DNA of 64,000 nucleotides from Streptomyces coffeae. Lineage in GTDB: Bacteria > Actinomycetota > Actinomycetes > Streptomycetales > Streptomycetaceae. Below, one piece after another: positions 55,303-63,648 of the stretch. The notes under the pieces were generated by a model. The model ran no database searches, was not told the DNA's origin, and was given only the letters and a program-made list of their open reading frames with translations. The position numbers were made by a program, and so were the translations under genes. The stretch is taken from contig NZ_JAERRF010000021.1 in the NCBI RefSeq assembly GCF_016741875.1, positions 62,001 through 126,000 of the forward strand, in the 5' to 3' direction. Numbering within the stretch: the first letter of the stretch is position 1; each line of letters opens with the position of its first letter.

Positions 55303-57765
55303 ATGGCCATCCCCGAGGGAATCGCGCCGACCGAGACGCATGTCCCCTTCGACATGGCGGATGCGGCGACGGCACTGATCGACGCGACGGGGGCCGTCAT
55401 CGGCTGGACCGCCGCGGCGGAGGAGCTGCTCGGCTATCCGTCGGCCGAGGTGATGGAGCGGCCGGCCACCACACTGCTGGCGACACCGGAGGACACGGCC
55501 AAGGCCCTGGTCATCGCCGACCGGTGCCGTACCCACGGCAGCTGGGGCGGTATGGAGGAGGTCCGCCACCGGGACGGCCGCCGGATCGACGTGGGGCTCC
55601 GGGTCTGCTCGATGCTGGCGCCGGACGGCGGGCGGTGCTGGCTGGTCTGCGCGATCGACATGGGGAAGATCCCGACCTGGGCGGTGAGCGGCTCGCTGCT
55701 CACCGCGTTCCTCACCCGCGCCCCGATCGGCATGGCCGTGCTCAGCCCCGATCTGCACTACGTATGGATCAACGACACCCTGGAGCGTTACGGCGGGGTG
55801 CCGCGCGCCGAGCGGCTGGGCCGCCGGTTCGGCGGCAGCATGCTCCCCGGCCTGGACACCGACGCGATCGAGGCGCAGATGCGGCAGGTGCTCAAGACCG
55901 GCGACCCGGTGGTCGACTACGAGTACCGGGGCTGGACCCTGGCCGAGCCGCACAGCGAGCACGCGTACTCCACCTCCTTCTTCCGTCTCGACGGTGCGGA
56001 CGGCAACGCGGTGGGCGTGTGCTACATGGGCATGGACGTCACCGACCGCTGGCGGGCACGCGAGCGACTGGCCCTGCTCAACGAGGCGAGCGCCCGGATC
56101 GGCAGAACCCTGGACGTGATGCGCACCGCGCAGGAGCTGGCCGAGTTCGCGGTGCCGTCCCTCGCCGACTTCGTCACCGTCGATCTGCTGGAGTCGGTGC
56201 TGCGCGGTGAGGAGCCCATGGCGTGGCCGGGTGAGACCCTGCCCGCCTTCCGCCGCGCGGGGCAGAGCTCCATCCGCGAGGGGTGCCCGGAGTCCATCGC
56301 GGAGCCCGGGGACACCGTGGCGATCTCCCCCGCCTCCCCGTTCGCCTGCTGCTTCTTCTCCGGCGAGGCACTGCTGGACCCGGCGATGGACGCCTCCATC
56401 GGGGCGTGGAGCGGGGACGACCCGGCCCGTACCGCGAAGGTCCGCGAGTTCGGGATGCGTTCCCTGATGGTGGCGCCGATCTGCGCCCGCGGCTCCGTCC
56501 TGGGCGTGGCCTCGTTCATCCGCTCCCGGCATCCGGTGCCCTTCGAGGGGGACGATCTGCTGCTCGCCGAGGAGTTGGTGGCGCGGGCGGCGCTCTGCGT
56601 GGACAACGCCCGGCGGTACACCCGTGAGCACGCCACCGCGCTGGCGCTCCAGCGCAGTCTGCTGCCGCACGCCCTGACCGGCGGTCAGGCCCTCGAGGTG
56701 GCCTCGCGCTATCTGCCGACGGACGCGCGCAACGGCGTCGGCGGCGACTGGTTCGATGTGATCCCGCTGTCCGGGGCGCGGGTGGCGCTGGTGGTCGGCG
56801 ATGTGGTCGGGCACGGCATCAACGCGGCGGCCACGATGGGGCGGCTGCGCACCGCCGTGCACACCCTCGCCGATATGGACCTGCCCCCCGAGGAGTTGCT
56901 GGCCCATCTGGACGACCTGGTCATCCGGCTCACCGAGGAGGAGGCCGAACGGGCGGGCGACGCCGGGCAGGAGAGCATCGCCGCCGCGGTGCTGGGCGCC
57001 ACCTGCCTGTACGCGGTCTACGACCCGGTCACCGGGCGCTGCACGATGGCGCGGGCGGGCCACCCCTCCCCGGCGGTGGTGGACCCCGGCGGCGAGGTGT
57101 CCTTCCCGCCGCTGCCCGCCGGTCCCCCGCTGGGCCTGGGCTCGCTGCCGTTCGAGTCGGCGGAGCTGGAGCTGCCCGCGGGAAGCCTGATCGCGCTCTA
57201 CACCGACGGGCTGATCGAGACCTGTGACCAGGACATCGATGTGGGGCTCGGGCGGCTGAGCAACACCCTCGCCCAGCCCGGTCTGCCGCTGGAGGAGCTG
57301 TGCTCGACGGTGGTGGACACCCTGATGACCGGACGGCAGAGCGATGATGTGGCGCTGCTGCTGGCCCGCACCCGGGCGCTGGGGCCGGGCCATGTCGTCT
57401 CCTGGGATCTGCCCTCGGACCCGGCCGTGGTCACCAGCGCCCGCTCGCTCGCGGTGCGCCAGCTCGCCGAATGGGGGCTGGACGCCCTGGTGCCCACCAC
57501 CGAGCTGATCGTCAGCGAACTGGTCACCAACGCCATCCGGCACGGCACCGGTCCCATCCGGCTGCGGATGATCCGGCACGACATGCTGATCTGCGAGGTG
57601 GCGGACACCAGCAACACCTCCCCGCGGCTGCGGCACGCCCGCACCACCGACGAGGGCGGCCGCGGTCTGTTCCTCGTCGCACAGCTGACCCGCCGCTGGG
57701 GCACCCGCTACGCCGAGGGCGGCAAGCTGATCTGGGCCGAACAAGACCTCCCGGAAGCGGTATGA
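55303..57765 (+). CDS. PAS-PAS-GAF-SpoIIE-HATPase sensor phosphatase
   Basis: Protein of 820 residues. Order: PAS (about 20-120), PAS (about 140-250), GAF (about 270-440), a SpoIIE/PP2C serine phosphatase (about 455-690: VGGDWFDVIPLSG, VVGDVVGHGINAAATMGRLR, LYTDGLIE, SDDVALLLAR), and a C-terminal HATPase_c kinase-like domain (about 700-820: ELIVSELVTNAIRHG, DEGGRGLFLVAQL). Such proteins control anti-sigma and anti-anti-sigma partners in Streptomyces stress and development. The metal-binding aspartates of the phosphatase and the N and G boxes of the kinase domain are present. No partner anti-sigma gene lies next to it. The ATG follows a weak GGGACGGG. Confidence 0.9.
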   Translation: MAIPEGIAPTETHVPFDMADAATALIDATGAVIGWTAAAEELLGYPSAEVMERPATTLLATPEDTAKALVIADRCRTHGSWGGMEEVRHRDGRRIDVGLRVCSMLAPDGGRCWLVCAIDMGKIPTWAVSGSLLTAFLTRAPIGMAVLSPDLHYVWINDTLERYGGVPRAERLGRRFGGSMLPGLDTDAIEAQMRQVLKTGDPVVDYEYRGWTLAEPHSEHAYSTSFFRLDGADGNAVGVCYMGMDVTDRWRARERLALLNEASARIGRTLDVMRTAQELAEFAVPSLADFVTVDLLESVLRGEEPMAWPGETLPAFRRAGQSSIREGCPESIAEPGDTVAISPASPFACCFFSGEALLDPAMDASIGAWSGDDPARTAKVREFGMRSLMVAPICARGSVLGVASFIRSRHPVPFEGDDLLLAEELVARAALCVDNARRYTREHATALALQRSLLPHALTGGQALEVASRYLPTDARNGVGGDWFDVIPLSGARVALVVGDVVGHGINAAATMGRLRTAVHTLADMDLPPEELLAHLDDLVIRLTEEEAERAGDAGQESIAAAVLGATCLYAVYDPVTGRCTMARAGHPSPAVVDPGGEVSFPPLPAGPPLGLGSLPFESAELELPAGSLIALYTDGLIETCDQDIDVGLGRLSNTLAQPGLPLEELCSTVVDTLMTGRQSDDVALLLARTRALGPGHVVSWDLPSDPAVVTSARSLAVRQLAEWGLDALVPTTELIVSELVTNAIRHGTGPIRLRMIRHDMLICEVADTSNTSPRLRHARTTDEGGRGLFLVAQLTRRWGTRYAEGGKLIWAEQDLPEAV

Positions 57766-57863
57766 GGGCCAGGAGATCCACTCGGCCGCGGCCGTGCCCT
57801 GTCGATGATCGGATTCCTGCCGCACACTGGTCGTCAGCCTGGTCCTCTGCCAGGAGGAAGTCC

Positions 57864-59429
57864 ATGAAGAGGGGGGCGTCCGGGGTGCGGTGGTCGGTCG
57901 ACGGCGGGGACCGGTGGAAGCGTCGGCTCGCCTCGCGGTGGTGGCGCGGCGGGATGGCCGTGGCGGCGGGGGCGCTGCCCGCGCTCGCGTTCCCCGAGCC
58001 GTCGCTGTGGTGGCTGGCGTACGCCGCGCTGGTGCCGTGGCTGCTGCTGGTCCGCTCAGGCCCCACCGGCCGCCGGGCACTGCTGGACGGCTGGCTGGGC
58101 GGGGCGGGCTTTCTGCTCGCGGTGCACCACTGGCTGATGCCGAGTCTGCATGTGTTCATCGTGGTGCTGGCCGCGTTGCTGGGGCTGTTGTGGGCACCGT
58201 GGGGCTGGCTGACGCACCGGCTGCTGCACGGGCGGCCGGGTCCCGGCCGGGTGGCGGCGGCGCTGGTGCTGGTGCCGGCGGCGTGGCTGATGGTCGAGCT
58301 CGTACGGTCCTGGGAGTACCTGGGCGGGCCGTGGGGGCTGCTCGGCGCGAGCCAGTGGCAGGTCCCGGCCGCGCTGCGGCTGGCCTCGGTGGGCGGGGTC
58401 TGGCTGATCGGCTATCTGCTGGTGCTGGTGAATGTGGCACTGACGGTGCTGATCGCGGTCCCGCGGGCGCGCACCGTGGCGGTGGCCGGGATCACCACGT
58501 GCGCGGCCGCGGCGGGTGCGGTGTGGGCCTGGGGGCCGGTGGCGAAGGAGTCCGGTACGGTGCGGATCGCGGTGGTGCAGCCGGGGGTGATCCGCGGTCC
58601 GCTGCCCCGTTTCGAGCGGAGCGCGGAGCTGACCCGGCAGGTGGTCGGACGCGATGTGGACCTCGTGGTGTGGGGCGAGAGCAGTGTCGGCAAGGACCTG
58701 GGGCAGCGGCCGGAGCTGAGCCGCGAACTGGCCGCGCTCTCCCGCGCGGTGCACGCCGATCTGCTGGTGAACGTGGACGCGCGGCGCAGCGACCGGCCCG
58801 GCATCTACAAGAGCTCGGTGCTGATCGGCCCCGAGGGCCCCACCGGCGAACGCTACGACAAGATGCGGCTGGTGCCGTTCGGCGAGTACATCCCGGCGCG
58901 GCCGCTGCTGGGCTGGGCCACCTCGGTGGGCAAGGCCGCGGGGGAGGACCGCAGGCGCGGCACCGAACAGGTGGTGATGCGGCTGCCGGAGGCCTTGCGG
59001 ATCGGACCGCTGGTGTGCTTCGAGTCCGCGTTCCCCGATATGAGCCGCTCCCTGGTGCGGGACGGTGCCCAGGTGCTGGTGGTGCAGTCGGCCACCTCGA
59101 CGTTCCAGCAGAGCTGGGCACCCGAGCAGCACGCTTCGCTGGCCGCGCTGCGGGCCGCGGAGACTTGGCGGCCGATGGTGCATGCCACGCTGACCGGGGT
59201 GAGCGCGGTGTTCGGGCCGCACGGTGAGCCGGTGGGCGGCCGGATGGGTACCGACGCGAGCGCGGCGACGGTCTACCAGGTGCCGCTGGGGCAGGGCACC
59301 AGCCCGTACGTCCGCACCGGGCCGTGGATCGTGTACGGGTCGTTGGCCGCGCTGCTCGTCTACGGCGGGTACGAGGGGGTGCGGGCGCTCAGGAGGACGT
59401 CGGGCCGGCGACTTCCACCGCGTCCCTGA
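57864..59429 (+). CDS. lnt: Apolipoprotein N-acyltransferase
   Basis: Membrane enzyme of 521 residues that adds a third acyl chain to the N-terminal cysteine of lipoproteins. About six hydrophobic helices fill residues 30-240, followed by a nitrilase-like domain from about 245. The catalytic triad is visible: Glu in VVWGESS, Lys in YDKMRLVPFGEYIP, Cys in PLVCFESAFPDMS. GGAGGAAG precedes the ATG. Streptomyces species often carry more than one Lnt. Its last 41 bases overlap the converging oxidoreductase gene. Confidence 0.92.
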   Translation: MKRGASGVRWSVDGGDRWKRRLASRWWRGGMAVAAGALPALAFPEPSLWWLAYAALVPWLLLVRSGPTGRRALLDGWLGGAGFLLAVHHWLMPSLHVFIVVLAALLGLLWAPWGWLTHRLLHGRPGPGRVAAALVLVPAAWLMVELVRSWEYLGGPWGLLGASQWQVPAALRLASVGGVWLIGYLLVLVNVALTVLIAVPRARTVAVAGITTCAAAAGAVWAWGPVAKESGTVRIAVVQPGVIRGPLPRFERSAELTRQVVGRDVDLVVWGESSVGKDLGQRPELSRELAALSRAVHADLLVNVDARRSDRPGIYKSSVLIGPEGPTGERYDKMRLVPFGEYIPARPLLGWATSVGKAAGEDRRRGTEQVVMRLPEALRIGPLVCFESAFPDMSRSLVRDGAQVLVVQSATSTFQQSWAPEQHASLAALRAAETWRPMVHATLTGVSAVFGPHGEPVGGRMGTDASAATVYQVPLGQGTSPYVRTGPWIVYGSLAALLVYGGYEGVRALRRTSGRRLPPRP

Positions 59430-60306
59430 CGACCCGTTCGCACAGCTCATGGGTGCGCAGGGCGTCTTCGGCGGTGAGCAGGCGTCCGCCACGCACGGCG
59501 TCGAGGAAGGCGTCGGTGATCTGCTCGATACCGCGCTGCCGGGCGACCGACACCCAGTCGCCGCGGCGGCGCACACTCGGCTGGCCCTTGTGGTCGACGA
59601 CCTCGGCGAGGTTGTGCACCTGGCGCTTGGTGTCCTGGCCGGAGACCTCCAGAACCTCTTCGGTGGAACCGCTCATCCGGTTCATCACCCCGAGCGCGGT
59701 GAATCCGTCGCCGGACAGCTGGAGCACCACATGGTGCATCAGCCCGTCGCGGATCCTTGCCCGGACGTCGATGTGGTCGGCCGGTCCTGGTGCCAGGAAG
59801 CGCAGAGTGTCGACGACATGGATGAAGTCGTCCAGGACCAGGGTGCGCGGATCCTCGGCGAGTCCGACGCGGTTCTTCTGTATCAGGATCAGATCGCGCG
59901 GATGGTCCAGGCACTGGACGTAGCCGGGGGCGTAGCGCCGGTTGAAGCCCACCATCAGGCTCACCCCGCGCTCCTCGGCGAGCCGCACCACCCGCTCGCT
60001 GTCGGCGAGGTGGTAGGCGAGGGGCTTGTCGACGTAGGTGGGCACCCCGGCCTCGATCAGCCGGGTCACGAGATCGGCGTGGGCGGCGGTGGGGGCGTGC
60101 ACGAACGCCGCGTCGAGGCCCGCCGCGAGGAGGGTGTCCAGGTCGGTGTGGCGCTGGGCCTGGGGTACGCGGTGGGCGTCGCCGACCCGCTCCAGGGTGG
60201 CGGCGGTGCGGGTGTGCAGATGCGGTTCGATACCGGGACGGGCCATCAGTACGGGCAGGTAGCCCTTCTGTGCGATGTCGCCGAGCCCGATGCAGCCGAC
60301 CCTCAC
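59389..60306 (-). CDS. Gfo/Idh/MocA-family NAD(P)-dependent oxidoreductase
   Basis: Cytoplasmic protein of 305 residues. The N-terminal Rossmann fold is clear (VGCIGLGDIAQKGYLPVL), and YVDKPLAYHLADSE carries the conserved lysine of the family near residue 94. It would oxidise or reduce a sugar, inositol or related polyol, but the substrate is unknown. The start is GTG with AGGAGG upstream and overlaps the stop of the FAD monooxygenase gene as GTGA, so the two are translated together. Its 3' end overlaps lnt from the other strand by 41 bases. Confidence 0.87.
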   Translation of the reverse strand: MRVGCIGLGDIAQKGYLPVLMARPGIEPHLHTRTAATLERVGDAHRVPQAQRHTDLDTLLAAGLDAAFVHAPTAAHADLVTRLIEAGVPTYVDKPLAYHLADSERVVRLAEERGVSLMVGFNRRYAPGYVQCLDHPRDLILIQKNRVGLAEDPRTLVLDDFIHVVDTLRFLAPGPADHIDVRARIRDGLMHHVVLQLSGDGFTALGVMNRMSGSTEEVLEVSGQDTKRQVHNLAEVVDHKGQPSVRRRGDWVSVARQRGIEQITDAFLDAVRGGRLLTAEDALRTHELCERVVRDAVEVAGPTSS

Positions 60307-61565
60307 AGTGCCTCCTGGTCCGTCCCGCCGTCCGGTCGCGCGTGCCGGGAACGGTGTGCCACCGCATGTGTCCCCGCGCCTGCCCCCGAAGGATACGCGG
60401 GCTCCGGAGGCCGCCAGTCGGCGATGCCGTCGAAGGCGCGCAGCGCCAGGTGCGGCAGGAGCCTGCCGACGGCGATGAGGGCGGTGTTGCGCAGCGCCAC
60501 GGCGGCCCCGCCGGTCAGGGTGATCATGCGCGCGGCGCGGTCGGAGCGGCGCACCACGTCCATGGTGCGGGGCAGCCGGTCGGCCGTGTAGGCGGCCAGG
60601 CAGGCCGAGGGGTCCGCGCTGTCGGGCGCGAGGTGGTGGGCGAGGACCACGGCGTCCTCGATGGCCTGGTTGCCGCCCTGCCCCATGGTGGGGGCCATCG
60701 CGTGGGCGGCGTCGCCGAGCAGGGCGACCCGGCCGCGGTGGTAGGCGGGCAGCGGATGGGTCATCTGCCGGATGTCATGGCGGAGGATGTCGTGCGGGGC
60801 GACGGCCGCCAGGATCTCGGGGACCGGCCGGTGCCAGTCGCCGAACAGCCGGATCAGCTCGGCCCGTTCGTCGTCCGGGGCACGGCCGTCGGGCGGGGTG
60901 ACGGCTCCGGCGTAGACGTAGACCCGGCCGTCCTTCAGCGGCTGGGTGCCCCACAGCCGTCCCCTCCCCCAGGTCTCATGGGGTGCGAAGGCACGCTCGG
61001 GCGCGGGTATGACCATGCGCCAGGCGGTGAATCCGGCGTACTCGGGCCCGGGATGGCGGGGGAAGAGGGTGTGCCGGATGTCCGAGTGGACACCATCGGC
61101 CGCGATGACGAGCTCGGCCTCCAGCACGCCGTCCCCGGTGCTGACCAGGGCGGGGCGGCCGGGAGTGCCGGGGTCGGCCAGCTGGGCGGCGGTCCCGGTG
61201 CGTACGCGACCCTCGGGCAGCCGGGAGACCAGCAGATCGACGAGGGTGGCCCGGTGGAGGAGGACCATCGGACCGCCGAACCGCACGGCCATCGCGGCGC
61301 TGTCGGTCCGGGAGAGCCAGCGGCCGCCGGGGGTGCGCAGTCCGCCGTCGCCCTGCCAGGCGGCGAGCGCGCGGATGTCGTCGCCGAGGCCGAGCGTGTC
61401 CAGGGCGCGCTGGGCGTTGGGGGCGAGCGAGATCCCGGCGCCGACCGGTTCGAGGGTGGCCGCACGCTCCAGGACGGTGACGGACCAGCCACGGCGGTGC
61501 AGGGCCGCGGCGGCGGTGAGGCCGCCGATTCCGGCGCCGATGACGACGGCACGGGGGTGGTGCAT
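60303..61565 (-). CDS. FAD-dependent aromatic-hydroxylase-like monooxygenase
   Basis: Protein of 420 residues of the PHBH/UbiH flavoprotein group. GAGIGGLTAAAALHRRGW at the start binds ADP of FAD, VIAADGVHSDIR near residue 155 is the DG motif, and ALLGDAAHAMAPTMGQGGNQ near 285 is the GD motif. It would hydroxylate an aromatic or polycyclic compound using NAD(P)H and oxygen. The ATG follows GGAGGAG. The divergent TetR gene and two operators between them indicate control by that TetR protein, so a role in breaking down a xenobiotic or in resistance is plausible. Confidence 0.88.
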   Translation of the reverse strand: MHHPRAVVIGAGIGGLTAAAALHRRGWSVTVLERAATLEPVGAGISLAPNAQRALDTLGLGDDIRALAAWQGDGGLRTPGGRWLSRTDSAAMAVRFGGPMVLLHRATLVDLLVSRLPEGRVRTGTAAQLADPGTPGRPALVSTGDGVLEAELVIAADGVHSDIRHTLFPRHPGPEYAGFTAWRMVIPAPERAFAPHETWGRGRLWGTQPLKDGRVYVYAGAVTPPDGRAPDDERAELIRLFGDWHRPVPEILAAVAPHDILRHDIRQMTHPLPAYHRGRVALLGDAAHAMAPTMGQGGNQAIEDAVVLAHHLAPDSADPSACLAAYTADRLPRTMDVVRRSDRAARMITLTGGAAVALRNTALIAVGRLLPHLALRAFDGIADWRPPEPAYPSGAGAGTHAVAHRSRHARPDGGTDQEAL

Positions 61566-61579
61566 GGCTCCTCCAGAAC

Positions 61580-61593
61580 ACTACGGGTGTAGT
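61580..61593. promoter_or_regulatory. TetR operator, copy 1
   Basis: ACTACGGGTGTAGT lies 15 bases upstream of the monooxygenase start. It differs at one base from the reverse complement of copy 2. Centres are 26 bp apart. Confidence 0.75.
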
Positions 61594-61605
61594 GATGCCC
61601 AAGCT

Positions 61606-61619
61606 ACTACACCTGTAGT
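61606..61619. promoter_or_regulatory. TetR operator, copy 2
   Basis: ACTACACCTGTAGT is a palindrome with a 2-base centre, extended by T and A to 7 bp arms (61605-61620). It lies 20 bases upstream of the tetR start. Likely bound by the TetR protein to control both divergent genes. Confidence 0.8.
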
Positions 61620-61627
61620 ACGGGAGG

Positions 61628-61633
61628 TAGGTT
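61628..61633 (+). promoter_or_regulatory. Possible -10 box of tetR
   Basis: TAGGTT lies six bases before the tetR ATG, which would make the mRNA leaderless. However, GGGAGG at 61622-61627 could serve as a ribosome binding site if transcription starts earlier. No clear -35 box is seen. Confidence 0.35.
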
Positions 61634-61639
61634 GGCCCC

Positions 61640-62332
61640 ATGACCGCTGATCGACCCGCCGCCCCCGCCAGGTCCCGCGCCGAGCTGATCGCCGACACCG
61701 CACTCGCGCTGCTGGCCGAGCGCGGTATGCGGGGACTGACGCACCGCGCGGTGGACGAGGCGGCCGGACTGCCGCTGGGCTCGACCTCCAACCACGCCCG
61801 CACCCGCGCCGCGCTGCTGGAGGCGGCGGTGCGGCGGCTCGCGGAGCGGGAGGCGCGGGTGCTCATCCCCGAGGAGATGCCTCCGTGGTCCGGCGGCCCG
61901 GACGACGCGCACGGCGCGTATGGCGCGCACGGCCCGGACGACGCAGCGGCGGCGGATCCGCTCGGGGCGCTGGCCGACGCCCTCGCCCTCGCCCTGCACC
62001 GCTCGCTGACCATGCAGCGCGATCTGCTGATCGCCCGCTACGAGCTGGCACTCGAGGCGACCCGGCGGCCGGAGCTGCGGGAGCACTACGACGCGGCGGG
62101 TCGCGGCTTCCGACGGCTGCTGGAGGGCATGCTGGCGTCGGCGGGCTCCACCGAACCACGCCGCCACGCCCGCTCGTTGACCGCCTGGTGCGAGGGGCTG
62201 ATGTTCGGCTGCGCGGCGGGGGCGGACCACGCCGATGTCCCCGGCCGCGCGGAACTGCGGACCGGCTTCGAGGAGTTGCTGCGCGGCATGATGCCGATAA
62301 CACCTGGCAGCACGGAGAACACCAGGTCATGA
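61640..62332 (+). CDS. TetR-family repressor
   Basis: Protein of 230 residues. Residues about 10-58 are a TetR helix-turn-helix (AELIADTALALLAERGMRGL, THRAVDEAAGLPLGS, then TSNHARTRAALL). The rest is a helical ligand domain with an Ala/Gly/His-rich insert near 88-110 (DDAHGAYGAHGPDDAAAADP). It is divergent to the FAD monooxygenase, and two operator copies lie between them. Its stop overlaps the start of the DinB-like gene. Confidence 0.9.
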   Translation: MTADRPAAPARSRAELIADTALALLAERGMRGLTHRAVDEAAGLPLGSTSNHARTRAALLEAAVRRLAEREARVLIPEEMPPWSGGPDDAHGAYGAHGPDDAAAADPLGALADALALALHRSLTMQRDLLIARYELALEATRRPELREHYDAAGRGFRRLLEGMLASAGSTEPRRHARSLTAWCEGLMFGCAAGADHADVPGRAELRTGFEELLRGMMPITPGSTENTRS

Positions 62333-62847
62333 TTCTCGCCATGACATCAACCGGACGTTCCGTACCGCCCCGTGTCGCCGACGAGCGCACCATGCTCGAG
62401 ACCTGGCTGGACTTCCATCGCTCGACGCTCGCCCTCAAGTGCGAGGGGCTCGACGACAAGGCCCTGCGCGCGGCGTCCGCGCCCCCGTCCGAGCTGACCC
62501 TGCTCGGACTGGTCAGGCATATGGCCGAGGTGGAGCGCAACTGGTTCCGGCGGGTGCTGAACGGCGAGGACATCCCGCCGATCTGGTACAGCGAGCAGGA
62601 CCCCGACGGGGAGTTCCACTTCGCCGACGGGAACTCCGCGGAGGAGTGTTTCGCCATCTGGCGGGAGGAGATCGCCGGCGCCAGGACGGCGGCGGAGGGC
62701 CGTTCGCTGGAGGAGGTCGTCCCCGGCCCCGGCGGCCACGACTACAACCTGCGCTGGATCTATGTGCACATGATCGAGGAGTACGCCCGCCACAACGGCC
62801 ACGCCGATATCCTCCGCGAGCGGATCGACGGGGTGACCGGCGACTGA
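62329..62847 (+). CDS. DinB-like (DUF664) protein
   Basis: Four-helix-bundle protein of 172 residues. Histidines in GLVRHMAEVERNWFRR and EEYARHNGHADILRER fit the metal site of DinB/DUF664 proteins, some of which are thiol (mycothiol or bacillithiol) S-transferases. In an actinomycete, mycothiol-dependent detoxification is a reasonable guess. The ATG overlaps the tetR stop as ATGA. A second in-frame ATG at 62341 (MTSTGRSV) could also be the start. A hairpin terminator follows about 100 bases after the stop. Confidence 0.82.
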   Translation: MILAMTSTGRSVPPRVADERTMLETWLDFHRSTLALKCEGLDDKALRAASAPPSELTLLGLVRHMAEVERNWFRRVLNGEDIPPIWYSEQDPDGEFHFADGNSAEECFAIWREEIAGARTAAEGRSLEEVVPGPGGHDYNLRWIYVHMIEEYARHNGHADILRERIDGVTGD

Positions 62848-62945
62848 ACGCTCCACGGGAAGTGCCGCGAAGTGCCGTCGTTCGTCCGCGGCTGCCTCGT
62901 GGCCGGTCGCGCCCACGCGGTGGAGCCGCACATCGACACAGCCCC

Positions 62946-62962
62946 GCGCCCCTTCGGGGCGC
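62946..62962. terminator. Hairpin terminator between converging genes
   Basis: GCGCCCC (62946-62952) pairs with GGGGCGC (62956-62962) around TTC, in the 172-base gap between the DinB-like gene and the next gene on the other strand. It may serve both directions. Confidence 0.6.
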
Positions 62963-63019
62963 AACCCGAACCGCACCGGCCTTCAGCGGGGCGCTGAGGA
63001 CGGTCTCCGGCGGCCCGCC

Positions 63020-63520
63020 TCAGGCCGGCCCCTCCAGCCGCAGGGTCAGCCGGGCGATCGCGGCCCGTACGCCGTCGCCGTGCGGATCCTCCCCGAGCAC
63101 GTCGGCGCCGGCGCGCGCCAGGGCCAACTGGCCGCGTGCCGCGTCCTCCCGGCCCAGCTTCACATAGTCGGCCGCGAGGTTGAGGTGGAGCGAGGGGTAG
63201 AGGGCGCGCACCTCGGCCGTGCCGGGGCGCCGCTCCCCCGCCCCGCCGTCGGGGTCCCGCGCGCCGGTCAGTCCGTCGGCGGCGGCGAGCGCCAGCAGGT
63301 CCCAGATCAGCTCATCGGCCGGGTCGTCCTGGGTGTCGGCCATGTAATGGGCGAGGGCACAGCGGTGGAACGGCTGCCCGTCCCGTCCGAGCTCCTGCCA
63401 CAGCAGGGCGAACCGGTTGCGCGCCTCCTCCCGGTCGCCGCCCCGGTGGAGCATCACCGTCTGCGCGATCCGGGTCAGTACGGCGTCGCCCTCCGGCGCC
63501 GTCCGCTGCGCTTCGGTCAT
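63020..63520 (-). CDS. Conserved hypothetical protein, tetratricopeptide-like
   Basis: Soluble helical protein of 166 residues. Pairs of helices such as VLTRIAQTVMLHRGGDREEA, RNRFALLWQELG and LHLNLAADYVKLGREDAARG, QLALARAGADVL look like tetratricopeptide repeats. Similar small proteins are common in Streptomyces, but I know no function. ATG start. It sits 128 bases from a WYL regulator gene on the same strand. Confidence 0.72.
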   Translation of the reverse strand: MTEAQRTAPEGDAVLTRIAQTVMLHRGGDREEARNRFALLWQELGRDGQPFHRCALAHYMADTQDDPADELIWDLLALAAADGLTGARDPDGGAGERRPGTAEVRALYPSLHLNLAADYVKLGREDAARGQLALARAGADVLGEDPHGDGVRAAIARLTLRLEGPA

Positions 63521-63648
63521 CGCGGCCTCCGCTCCCCAGTCGCTCAGGTGCTCACGTGCTCACCTCGACGCTAACCGCCCGTGCGGGCGCGGCCGGTGTG
63601 TCGCGGTCCGGCCGGGTGGCCGACGCGCCGGCCGTGCGTACGGCGGGG

